From NCBI RefSeq assembly GCF_017562075.2, contig NC_054082.1, positions 33,697,148-33,761,147 of the forward strand: a stretch of DNA of 64,000 bases, given 5' to 3'. Shown in pieces: positions 24,896 to 36,831 of this stretch (its first letter is position 1; each line of letters starts with the position of its first letter). This DNA comes from Anopheles merus (lineage: Eukaryota > Arthropoda > Insecta > Diptera > Culicidae). The position numbers were made by a program, and so were the translations under genes. A model generated the notes under the pieces. That model saw only the letters and a program-made list of their open reading frames with translations. It did not search any database and was not told the DNA's origin.

Positions 24896-27434
24896 AAAGA
24901 GAACAGGTATTAATTATGAAGCATTTCGAATCGACTAACTTTGACGTGTATTTACATTTCTCGTTTATTGAGCATTCCCCTTACCGTGTGGCGTCGGTGC
25001 TGGCCGGTGCGAGGAGCTCCGGGCCGGAAAGGGGGAAGAAAGGGGGGCCAGTAACGACAAGCCGTCGATCGTGTCGTACCGGTGGCACAAACAAGCGAGC
25101 ATTCCAACCTGCTGGAATGCGATGACGGCTGCCAGCGTTCCCTCCGCTTCGGGGTGCCAACGTGGTAAGGTGTTTCGCCTAACAAGCGATTGGTACGTCC
25201 GGCCCGGGACGGTGCAAGCGACATGACGAAATGACAGTGGAATTAAGTAGTGGCGCGGGGGAGGGGAGGGTGACAAGGTGGGGAAACATTCCCAAATAGC
25301 TCTCCGTCGCATCACCCACTCACGCCGACGCTTTTCGTTTCTCCGCAGCTCGAAACCTCCCCGGGTTTGAGGCATTATTTATTATTCATCTCGATGATCA
25401 AGCCAATTTAGAAGGAAGCAAGGAGTCCTCCGGTTCATTCATTCTCACTCTCTCACACTATCTCTCTCCCTCTCTCTCTCTCTGTCTCTCTATCTTAGCA
25501 GTATCAGAATAGTAAGCTGGGATGAGAGTCACTCCTTAAAGGTGGCATCAAATTTTAAATGCGAGACCACTTCCAATTGCAGCACGCCGGTGTAGCTCAT
25601 CTTTAATTTAACACCAACTACCAGCCGGACGGTTTGCGGGGTCGAATTTCTCAGCTCGTTACAAGCACTGGCTGGAAGTATGAGTGCAACGAGTGAAAGA
25701 AACGTTAAGAATGTGTGTCAAACTCTTAACTGCTTTAGCCTCATCGCTGCTCACCTGCCCTGGGGAAGGAAGCACGAAGGTGATGCGAACCTGCAACGAA
25801 CGAGTTGACATAGTACGTGTTGTAAAGCCGTTCTTGTTCGCTAGCAGGAAAGGTGCAGAATGTTCTGCGCGTACGGCTGAGGGAAGGTGGGCTGTGGTGC
25901 TATCAAAGTGACGAAGCGCAATACGGTGTGTGAAGTGAAGTTTTGATTCGCACGGCTAACTATGAAGCGCTCGAGCAGAATGGTTAAACTATCATCTTCA
26001 GTCATAGTAGCTGGTACGGTACGATATTGACCACGGGTTAGCTTTGCAGGGGACTATTTGCAAATCAATGAATTGCGCATTTTTTGGGGGAGAAAAAGAG
26101 AGAATGGAGAAAAGAAAAATTATTCGCAATGTAATATAGCTAGCAAAACGAAATTCGGGCCGATTAGAGCAAAAGTTTGAGTAAAGCTCGACTAATGTCG
26201 CTAAACGAGAATCAAATGGCGCCATCGTGAAGGTTAGAAAATTGAAAGACGCAAGACTATTTTTGAACTGGTCGTATAAACTCCTAATACTTAAGCAACA
26301 CGTTTAAACGCAGTCCAAAATAATCTAGATAAATATATTGTCTATGACGAGCCAGATAGAATGACACTCGTAACAACATCAATGGTTGGTGCTACCTTTC
26401 AAGTACACAATGGTGTACGGTACCAAATATTTAACGCAGTCTTCCGGCTACACAGAAAGGCATACACAGCTGCATAATGCCATTCATATTTAATGATATC
26501 TAACATCCTTCTTATCTCAGAAGATCAACAGATCGATCGTATGTTTGTGTAAAGCAAATACACGTTTTATACATCTGTAAAGCAACTACATCCAATTCAC
26601 CTTTGTAGGGCAATGCAAATAATGTACTGCTGCTAACAAATCCCTTAAACATCAGCCTGCAAATAGTACCGCATTGATTCATCTTCATTCCGGCACTCCA
26701 CTATCAATGTGTCAGTGACATTTCGGTCGCTGTACGCTGCCGAGCACAAAGGCCGGAAGTAAATAGTATCGCTATCATCACCGGTCCAGCCGCGTCGGCT
26801 AGACAACGGCACCCACCATAGGTGCACCACCACTGCACTGTTCCGCGGGCGTTGCAAAGCACGCCGTCCATACTTCCGAAGCCATTCAACTTAACCTGAG
26901 CGGCCTTTGCATTCCGGCGTGCCCTTGGTGGCCGTTGGTTTCGTTCAGGCCGTGCGCCCTCTCCACTGCATTACCGCTGCGTGACGTGTCGCCCCGCTGA
27001 CGGAAGACCTATAAATTATTCCAGCGAAACACACGCAATTAACGTAATGTTTGAGTTTTAGTGCTTAGTGTAATTTGAGGTAATTAATTTATACGGCTTA
27101 CAGCGGCGGCCGGTATGCAGCGACGGTCCCTCGAGGCGCTCTGGCGAGCGTCCAACCGTCGTACGGTGGAACTTTATCGCTTCCTTTGCAGCGGCCTTCC
27201 TCGAGTCTGGCATGGGAGGGGCGGCCTCGGGCAAAAGGGCACGCCCGGCACGCTGGTGGCGGTATCTTTTTACCCGTCCGTGCGCTCATGTGCTCGGGCG
27301 GCGAGCATGTACACGCACGGACGACAACACATGCGTTCGTGTTCGTGGGTGAGCTGGTAGTGCAAAACATCCTTCCATTGTGCGCGTTTATGCTCGGAAT
27401 GGTGGCGGTCTGGGTGTAAGTGCACAGAGAGAAA

Positions 27435-27435
<1 letters not shown>

Positions 27436-27472
<37 letters not shown>

Positions 27473-27480
27473 AAGAGAGA
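27436..27480. repeat. (GA)n microsatellite, slightly interrupted
   Basis: GA tract with one GCGAAA interruption near the right end. Confidence 0.9.
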
Positions 27481-30400
27481 GAAAGAGAGGTATGCAAGAG
27501 GCTCAACATAAGACATCGAGCTCCAAAACCACCCACAGCCATCGTGCACATTTCCGGCGTGAAGCCACTTACAATGGGTGGATTGGTTAAAGCAGCTTAC
27601 TGGCTAGACGACAGCTGGTTTAGCGGACAGATGTGTCTGAGTACATTTCGAAACGGATTATGGTCAGCCAGTGTGTGACATTGCCCGCCTGGAGGTCAGC
27701 TAAAGCATTGAACCAGCAAACCAGCTTGAGAATGCACGTGTCGTTTGTGTCTGATGTGTTTTCATTTCAGACGAATGGGTTTTTATGAATACCTGGAAAA
27801 CGCATTAACTTAAATACACATATTGGAGCTAGATCTAGACTGTTCGTTGTTCTCGCCTATTTATAGTGTTTATTTATATGTATTATATAAAAAAGCAAAA
27901 GTTCATTCCCTTATCTCACAAAGCACTTAACAAATCGCCCATTTAAATAAATCTGTTCCCAAACGATACACAGTTCTACATTGCGAAGCAATTGAGCCAG
28001 CTTAAAGTTTGCCGAAGTAACTCCAAAATGGCCAAAGATAAAGTTCACGAACCTGCATAAATCAGCATTTGCGCTGAAATCGTATGCATACAGGCTAGCC
28101 CTGCGTGGAATCGGTGCGGCTCTAAAACAAGTAACAGTAACAGCAAAAGCACCCACAACGGCATCCCACCCATTCGGTGGCCCAAGCTCGAGCAACAAAT
28201 TTCCAAATGGCAGCAGAAATTTGCTTCGGAAACTGCTGTCTATTAAACATTTAAAAAAGTGCCATAAAATTATGATAACGATTTTTCGAGCAGCACTAAA
28301 CGCCGCGGCTCGCTTCCATTCTACGTCCTCTTTGCATATACACACATCCAACCCACGGCCTAGCTCACACACGCACACTGGCAAGCGTAGCTTTTGTGTT
28401 TGCTTTATTTGTAGCTGAGCGCAACCGGAATGGAGGCGCCTGGTTGGTTGCGCCATGAAATGGAGGCGCCCGGTAGATTGTGCAGTTGTCGCTTGCATTG
28501 CGTTGTCTCTTATCGGTCTCGTCCCATCATTGCAGACCGTTAGCGTGTGAGTGTGGGGTTTGTGTTCGTAGCCAACGTACCATTCGCAATGTACATTTGC
28601 ACCCACGTTTGATGCATATTTTTTCAGTATGCCGTACCGTATGCAGCCACAGTGTAAAAGGTTATGGTCATACGGGTGCATTTTTGGGGTGTATTGCACA
28701 CTATTGGGACTACTTGTTTCGCTCGAATGCGTACCAGATAAGCTGTAACGAAGTGAATTTAGTATTGAAAAGAAAAACAAAACCGATGATTCGAATGCTT
28801 TATTGGCTAATTTCGTCTCCTCCAAATGCTCATTGCTTTAAATGTGCATTACTCAAATCGGTTAGATATCAGCAAATGACTAATATTTTTTGCATTATTA
28901 ATTTAGTTTCACAAAATATATTGTCTTAATTTGGTTGATTTTTAGACGATCAAACGATAATATTTAATCATATTGCTACCTATCATTCCCACTGTTAGCA
29001 TGTGCTTCCACCAGAAACTGAACGATGAAACTTTCCCTTCTATTCCTCAGCTTCTGTTTCAGGACAAAGCACAACCTCGCTTTCGAATGTGAACGTAGCA
29101 CTCATACTGACCGCGGCCCAGAGCCGACCACCTCAAAATTCAGCATAAGGCACTAACATATAAATACAATATAAAAAAAAATAGATCGCTTGTATTGCTG
29201 TCAGAAGCAGGAAGCAAAACAAATGTAAAAGAAAGCGTGAAACGTTTTGTTCGCGGAAACGGAACCCCCAAATGGCCACTCGAACTTATGCTATGGCAGT
29301 GAACGAACGTGGGGGGCACATCGCGCCATTTCCACTTATATTGTCGTTTTTCTCCATCTCTATCTATGTGCTTTGAGGGAGAGCCAAAGAATGAGATAGA
29401 AAGAAAGATCGAGATAAAGAGAAAGCAAGAGAGGGAAAGAACCAGCGAGCGAATGTTGTGTTGCTGCTGTTGCACATTCCATTGCTTTCGCCAGCTTCTT
29501 TTCAACGCGCTCAGCTTAGCCCGTTTCCTTCGGGTGTCTTCCGAAAGTTGACTGTTATCAATAAAAGTGATACACATAAAATTTGCATAATTGATCAATA
29601 AATTTTATGTAAATTTTCGGTACACGCGTACCATTGGCCAAAAAAAACCCCTGAAAGTGAGAGGAAAATGCAAAATGCCACCAAAAAGGAGGATCGAGAG
29701 ACAGTGGAATTGAGGAGGTAAGAGAAGGAGCGGTCGCTGGATGCTGCGAGTGAATATTTCCATCTGAATCATTGCCCGCGCCGACATGCTCGTTCCCGTT
29801 CCGCCCATCGAACATCGGTTGACATCTGCGGAAGTTGTCGGAATCGTCTCCGGACCACCGTCTTCTTCCAGGCGGCTGTGGTCGTGGCCGTGAGAAAAGC
29901 TGGTTGGCAGATCGCAGCCCAGACCGCCGTGCGGTGAGCGATTGGAAAAGTTTTTCCAACCATTGCCATTCCTTCCTCTCGTTTAGCTTCCATTCGTGCT
30001 GCAGCGAGAAAGTTCGTCCGCCCAGTTTACTCATCTGTGACAAATACCGTCCATGCGGAACCGGGTCACCGGACTGGCAGAGTCAGTGGGTGCTGTGTGT
30101 GTGTGTGTCGTTTTGTACCTACGCACTCATCTACCGATGCAGATGGCCGTGCCAAGTCGTCACCGGTGTCGGGACTGCACAAGTACGTCTTGATGGAAGG
30201 TAATTGTTTTGGGAATTGTTAGGCTTCCTTCAGGTTTTCTGTCTTCTCCCCTTCGCCCGCCGGGCAGGAAATTATGTCTTAAAAAGTTTCAACCACAGCC
30301 CTAACAAACAGTCGGCCCCGCCTTCCGCCCCGGAAACGATGGTAATTTGTAAATAATCCGAGATTTTCTTGTTGTGCTACTCTTGAACGACCGCGTACAG

Positions 30401-32496
30401 GTGGCGTTGAGCTGTAGGAAGGCATGTGCATGTCGGGGTTTGACCGGTTTTACCGTACAAAATTAGTGCTTTGTCCTTATTGTAGTGTGTTTCGCGTGAC
30501 AAAAAAGAACGTCATAATTTTATGTTGGATATGAAAGTTAACGGTGTTAATTAATCGCAATGTGCTCCATACAGGGCTTTTTGTTCGTGATGCATCGTAA
30601 CAATTGTATTCCAAACAGAGTTAAATATATATTTGTCATCCAAATTCAATTTTCAAATAGAAAAATAAGAATACAGAGAATGCTTATAAAGCTGCATTAA
30701 ACAAAAGATTTAACTAAATTGCCTTCGAACTAAAAATGTTGAAAATAACTAACCGATTTGCTGCAGTGCCGAAACGCAATATTAACAAAAATGTAGATTT
30801 TTTCCCTCTAAGGAGTGAACCTGCCATTTAAGCCTGCTAATTACAATGTTCAAATGGACCTCTTCCCATATCCTATCAAAAAAATTTCGTTTGAAGGTAG
30901 TATCTAAGGTTCACTTGTTAACGAGCACTCGTTGCTGTAATGTATTTTTACCATAGCGAAATTGTGGACCCTCCACAAATTGCAGTTCTTTTGACTGCGT
31001 GTACTAGTTTTCCTTCCTTCTAGTTTTGCTGCGCAGCACAAAAAATACTAACAAGGAAAAAGATGAGCAACAACTATCGGGAATGAATTAAGAACACAGG
31101 AAACAGAACATGACATTCCAAGAACAAGCTTCCCTGCACAATCAGGTGGATTCTACAAAAAAGGAAATTATCCTTAAAACAGTACTTCAGCTAACGTTAC
31201 GCAATAAGTTTTATTAGAAAAAGCATTTCTAAATCTTTTAAATACATAAAGAGATGATTGTGGGATTCTTTTGATTCTGTAAAAATGGCTTCTTCACTTC
31301 CTGCCACAACCGAGTCTTAAAGAAAGCAAAAAAAAGGAAGCAACGAACGTTCCCTATTAAGCAGTTATGTTCGGTTTAGCTTTTCATTCGGCATTCTGCC
31401 CGCACCCAGCAGCTCGGCTCGGGAACTCGATACGGATCCGGAAGTGTTTGCACGGATAGGTCTGATCCGTCATTCAGGCCATGGATTTCCGGCACATCAC
31501 ATCTGGTCTGGGTGGCAGCGAAGGGTCAGCTCGTCTGTACGGTATCGGAATCAATCGAACGGAAGGCATTCGTTTGTGAGACGAAATTCTATTATTCGCT
31601 CATCATTCATCCAGAACGGGATGAACGGAACACGAGTGAGTGGAAAGAAAATGCTACGGAAAGGCTCACAGAAAGAAGCAAAAGCAAATTGGGTACTTAA
31701 AAGCTTTAAAGTAGTGACGGTCGGTGTCGTTCTTGTGCGTTCTGTATGCGTTTCATAGAGATCAATCGTTATCAATCGTAGTAAAACTCTTGCATTTCGT
31801 TTCATAATCATAAAGCTGACCAGTCAGATGCTTGCAGTAAAAAAGATGGTAAAATAATGTTTCCAGTTTCGAGCCAGCCTTCAGCAGGTTAAAGTGTATT
31901 ATATTATGCCATTTTGTCAATCAACTGTGACACATTGTGCCAACCTTGGCATCGAAAACTTTTCCTTTTCAGACGAGCGTTACGAATCGACACGCGGCGT
32001 CAACTTTCACGACGAAGCACAGTCACTGGCTGCAGCCGGAAGAAACGAAAGACACATAAAACATTAACCCACAAGCACACTGGCTCCAGTACACTCTTTC
32101 TCCTTCCGCGCCATTGCATATGTCTCACGGATGGCACGGGGGTCTGACGGTTGCTAGCATAAGTTTTTCCCCATTTCCCCGTTTCGGTAACCGGTGTGTT
32201 TATATAGATTTTAAATGATTGATTGAACGTTATGACATTTTTCAACACATTCACTAGAGAGACGGTAAATAAATCATCAATTATTGGTGTGTACACTTTC
32301 CGGACGGTGCGAGCGGTGGTGCTGCCGTGCTGGCGTGTACATAGCCCCGCTCGCACAGTTCCGTTTCAATCCTTCCTGCAAAGTTTCGGAGTGTGCTGAT
32401 GCTGATTTTGCTCCGGCGGACTGCTCCGGTGACTACTACCTAGCCCGAGTCCGAGCTGGTGCAGCTGGATGCCAACCTAGCTCGACAAGTTGCACT

Positions 32497-32665
<169 letters not shown>

Positions 32666-34372
32666 ACCCTTCCTTCCATCAGGGAAGCATGCACCGCTCC
32701 ATCATCCAGGGCCAATTGATGGATCCGTTCATCCGCTCACGCTCGCTTCACGGGCTTCCCTCGTGTACCGTTTCGGGTTATTGTCGATCGAAACCGATCG
32801 AAATCGCTATTAATGAATTTATGTTACGCTGGTGGCCGCGTGCCCCATCAACCCCATTGCCCCCCGTATGATGGAGCGCGGGAGCGGAGGGGAAAAAGTT
32901 TTACCCCTTCTGCCCGAGAGTCAGGCCCGATGAAAGCTGCCAAACGAGAAGGTTGGCGGGTATCGGTGTTAGTAGTGTTTGTGTTTCTCCCTCTTCCTTT
33001 CTCTCTCTCTCTCTCGCACTAACTTCGTGCACAGCAATAATGAAGCATTTATCAGCCGTCAGTTTGGTGTGGATTGTGCTTTCAGTTGTTTTATTTTGCT
33101 TCTTCTCCAGCAGTACACTCCGGTTGCGAGCTGCACAACCGGCCACGTGCCACGGATGGTGCCTTTCGCTTCGCACAGTCCAGCGGCCAGCGCTTCGACC
33201 TGTCAATGCATCAATTTAGATTCGGTGTCAAGTGCAGTGCCCGGTGCGGTAAACAAATGAAGCTTCCTTTGCGTCAACGCAGCGTAGGGAAAGGCTGCTA
33301 AGGCAGCTGATTAGGAGGACAAAAATAGAATTTTCAACGGAAAACAACTTATTTGAAGTTCGGCAGATGTGTGAGTGTATGTACAATATGTTACAGACAG
33401 TTCGTTTGCCTGGCATTACTTTCCTCTAGCAAGCATATCAAACTTAGGAATACTTTAACCTAAAAACAAACTGTCAATGTATTATTATCTTACATTTATT
33501 TTGGCAAAGCAAAGCACAGAAACGCTGATGTTAAAATAATGTTTAAAAACGCCCTGGCGATTTCTTTTGAGTATGTTTGAGTATGTATATAAGATGTTTC
33601 AGGTCAACGGGTAAACATCACGAGCATTTGCTTATTTCAACCCAAAAAGTATTGCATCCAATACCCATCAAATGATAAACACTAATTACCCATCACTTCC
33701 GAAACCCCTTCGAATTGGTCTGACCTCACCCTGTGCAAAACACATACACACATACACATCAACCCACCTCTTCGACATGGCCCTGGCGTAGCATAAAAGG
33801 TTCGCGCAAAACATAATTGAATTCACACGGGAGCACGCTCAACATCACCTACGCCATCCCGCCTCACGAACATCTCGCCAAACCACACGCCAGACGAGTG
33901 CCATTGGCCCTGGCAGCTGCTTTCCAAGCTTTCCAAGGCATGCCGACGGGCCCCAGCAACCATCCATCGGACCCGTGCGCCACAAATCTTTCGACAATCC
34001 ACCGCCAAAAGCTGCTGTCTTTAAATTGTCATTTATTTTACTTTCTCCCTTCCCTCCGCGGCAGGAACAAATCGAGTGCACGGTCTCCCGGCCCCGCGAC
34101 CACCGTATCGACGACCACAGCCAAGCGAGCCGCCCGCAAGCCGCACACACGGAAGCGGCTAATGGGCGGTAAATTTATTTTAATTTAATTTTATTACGGC
34201 CCCCTTTTCATGTTTTCCGTCGCCACCCGTGGGCTTCGCCCACGTCGCCCCCCTCGCCACCATAACGGAACCTTTCCGTTCGACGAACTGGTGGTTTGTG
34301 TTGTGTGCCAAAAAACGGCAACCTGCTTGTCCCTCGTTGTCTTGGCTTACCTGCCAGATCAAGCGAAGTGAG

Positions 34373-34374
<2 letters not shown>

Positions 34375-34443
<69 letters not shown>
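34375..34443. repeat. (GA)n microsatellite
   Basis: About 69 bp of GA with a single GAAAGA interruption. A 268-codon plus-strand frame passes through it and is not credible as a gene. Confidence 0.9.
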
Positions 34444-34444
<1 letters not shown>

Positions 34445-35192
34445 ACTCATACCCGACACAATGTCCACCGATCGTTAGCAGCGGAGCAGGCGGCTCGAAA
34501 GCAGCTGTCCTTGCCGGAACTGGTAAACTTCTCCGATGCACGTAGAACAATAAATTTCTCCTTCCTGTCTGGGGCCGTCGTTCCGCCTTGCCCGCAGCTT
34601 CGATTTCAACCGAAAAGCGAGGAAAGTGTTTTTGCTTTCCACGCGTGTGTATGTGTGGGCCGTTTCGTTCGGATTGGTGTACAGTGGACGAAAGCTGTGA
34701 GCCTTATTAAGAGCGTATGGTGTTTGGCAATTGTGGTAAGTGAGGCGCGTGACAGAGCTATTGGTTTCGAGTTGACGGTGCAATCCTATCGAACGCTTGC
34801 TTCTTGTTTACTGTATCAAACTTGTCGACTTAAACAAATAGATTATTCAGAACTCAATGAATCCACAGCTTATGTAAACTATCATTCTGAGCAGATATCA
34901 TTGAGCAATCCTCTACCAAATAAAGACACTATTCGGCTCTTTAAAGCTATGACATCTTACTCGAAGCTACTCAAACATCTTAAAAAATACACCCCCCCCC
35001 CCCAATGCGACGGACTGGCGGGGAAGGATAATTAATGATATCATGTTTAATTAATACGTTCCGGATTTATTTATTCTTCTGTTACAAACCTTCCGGTTTC
35101 GGTAGCATGCCGGGTTGTTGTCACGGGTAGCCCAAAACGCGCCCAATCGCGATGATGAACGCCCGAAGCCACCGAAACGGAAAATCAGTTGA

Positions 35193-35196
35193 CAGA

Positions 35197-35255
<59 letters not shown>
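35193..35255. repeat. (GA)n microsatellite with GATA interruption
   Basis: About 60 bp of GA with one GATAGA unit, 750 bp from the similar tract at 34.4 kb. Confidence 0.9.
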
Positions 35256-35256
<1 letters not shown>

Positions 35257-36027
35257 TAAAAAGGGAAGGAGGAAGAGGGAACACAGAACGCAATCCACTT
35301 CGCACGTTTCGCAGTGGCCAAACGAAACCGAACTCAAACTAATAAACTGACAACTCGCCAACGTGCCCACAAAAGCGCTCGAACCTTGCCGGCGGCCATT
35401 TAAAACGATAGCACCATCTCACGCTGATGTCATTATTAATGCGATTGTGATTGCCCGGTAGAACAGGGGTGGGTTTGGTGCACGCAAACTTCAAACCCCT
35501 CTGCAAGTGCCACACCGATTCTGCGTTGCAAGTGTAGCATTTTCGCCGAGAGGGTTGCCAGCAGAGGGCTTCTCAGTATTGGTGGTTATTTTGAAAAAAG
35601 GATTGCTTAATTAATAGGAAAGCTACGAGCACGAGACAGATGGAAAGAGGGTGTATTGTAATAGGGTCTGACGACTTCGGCACAAGTAGACAAACAGAAA
35701 GGTCAATGATTTTGTCGACGTTATTGCCGCTGGGGCAGCAGTCCAGGGCGTTGTTGGCGGTAGGTTAAATATTCAAACAAATCTGACCGTGTTTGACTGT
35801 TGCGAAATTAGTGGGAAATAGCAAATGATTCTTTTAGTGCACTGCTTCAAGATACTGGAAAGCGTTTTCATTAATGTTGATCGAATGGAAAATAGGCGAT
35901 GACATATGATCACTTTTATCACTTCTACATTATTTCAGATAGCCTTAGCGCAGTCGAAGCTCCCAAAACACGTCCAAGCAATACAGAGCAAATAATATTT
36001 TAATGACCTGTTCGCTTAGAATCTGAT

Positions 36028-36186
36028 CACTCAGTGCAGAGCGTTTATTTGCATGATGTCATTGCTGATATCGAACTATGTTTCTCTAGATACTCTCATC
36101 TACATCACATAAACCTGACAATAACAAAGATCTGTAGATGTGGAGTTGCTTTTCATGTTTTGGATCACATCCGCTGTGGCATCTAA
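36028..36186 (+). mobile_element. Possible 3' remnant of a non-LTR retrotransposon (zinc-knuckle-like)
   Basis: The plus strand is open through SRYSHLHHINLTITKI and CRCGVAFHVLDHIRC, then stops at 36184-36186. The CxCG...HxxxxC spacing and the preceding helix resemble the C-terminal knuckle of Jockey-type ORF2 proteins. It lies 450 bp from the RTE-like insertion, which suggests an older transposon layer at this site. The match is short and read by eye, so another origin is possible. Confidence 0.4.
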
Positions 36187-36617
36187 AAGGAAGTAAAACC
36201 TACTCTCTTAGTGGCAGTGGAGACTGCCGAAAAGCCAAGAGATATGCTCATGAGGGATACTGAAGGTAGAAAAGACCACGAATACATGAGGATTATTCAA
36301 GTATTCGCCTGAAACTTTCGTTTAGATCTGTACATTTGGATCCTTTTATTGCATTCTTACCTTACATTCTTGTGAGGCTTTTCACCCATACGTTCCTGTA
36401 CAAGCAGTGGGTTCGACAGGGGATCTGGAGTGTCGCGGTATTGAATGTTGTTCTCACGTCTTCAAAGGTATGTTTACAACGCACCCCAAAAGCTGAGGCG
36501 AAAAACCGTCTCTCGAATGAAGTTCTGGCAAATGAAGATTCAACTATTTGGACGGACATGACGGACGGCAAAACACCCCGAGGAAGTAACAACAGCAGAG
36601 TTAAGACAGGAACACAA

Positions 36618-36630
36618 CCCTGTTCCAAAA
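36618..36630. repeat. Target-site duplication, left copy
   Basis: CCCTGTTCCAAAA, identical to 36819-36831, flanks the 188-bp retrotransposon fragment. The next bases outside and inside differ between copies, so the duplicate is exactly 13 bp. Confidence 0.7.
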
Positions 36631-36818
36631 TTTCGATTATCCGGCACTACAACCGCTTTGCGGTCTTAGCCTGCCTCAGGAGTGTCCGAAACCGCTCACG
36701 GTCTCGCGCCTTCGTCTGCCAGTCCGTTATCCCGGCCTTAATGGCGGACGCCTCCACGCCATCTTGCCACCTCAATTCGGGCCTACCACGCCTCCTCTGT
36801 CCTTGTGGACGGCCTGTT
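36631..36818 (-). mobile_element. 5'-truncated non-LTR retrotransposon insertion (3' end of ORF2)
   Basis: The minus strand encodes GRPQGQRRRGRPELRWQDG, a segment reading GITDWQTKARDRERFR, and LLRQAKTAKRL followed by a stop. This is the basic C-terminal tail typical of RTE-like non-LTR ORF2 proteins. The 188-bp insert is bounded by an exact 13-bp direct repeat, CCCTGTTCCAAAA, at 36618-36630 and 36819-36831, which is a target-site duplication. The copy is severely 5' truncated and keeps the extreme 3' end (GCCGGATAATCGAAA). Assignment to the RTE clade is from tail similarity only. Confidence 0.75.
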
Positions 36819-36831
36819 CCCTGTTCCAAAA
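36819..36831. repeat. Target-site duplication, right copy
   Basis: This is the second copy of CCCTGTTCCAAAA, adjoining the truncated 5' end of the inserted element. Confidence 0.7.

Noticed and set aside
26345..26477. Plus-strand peptide with MVGATFQVHNG resembling the uS19 ribosomal protein core
   Set aside because: Only about a dozen residues match, the following conserved block is absent and stops occur soon after. Chance similarity cannot be excluded.
34229..35035. 268-codon plus-strand frame
   Set aside because: It is held open by a (GA)n microsatellite giving Arg-Glu repeats; the rest is AT-rich with no domain.
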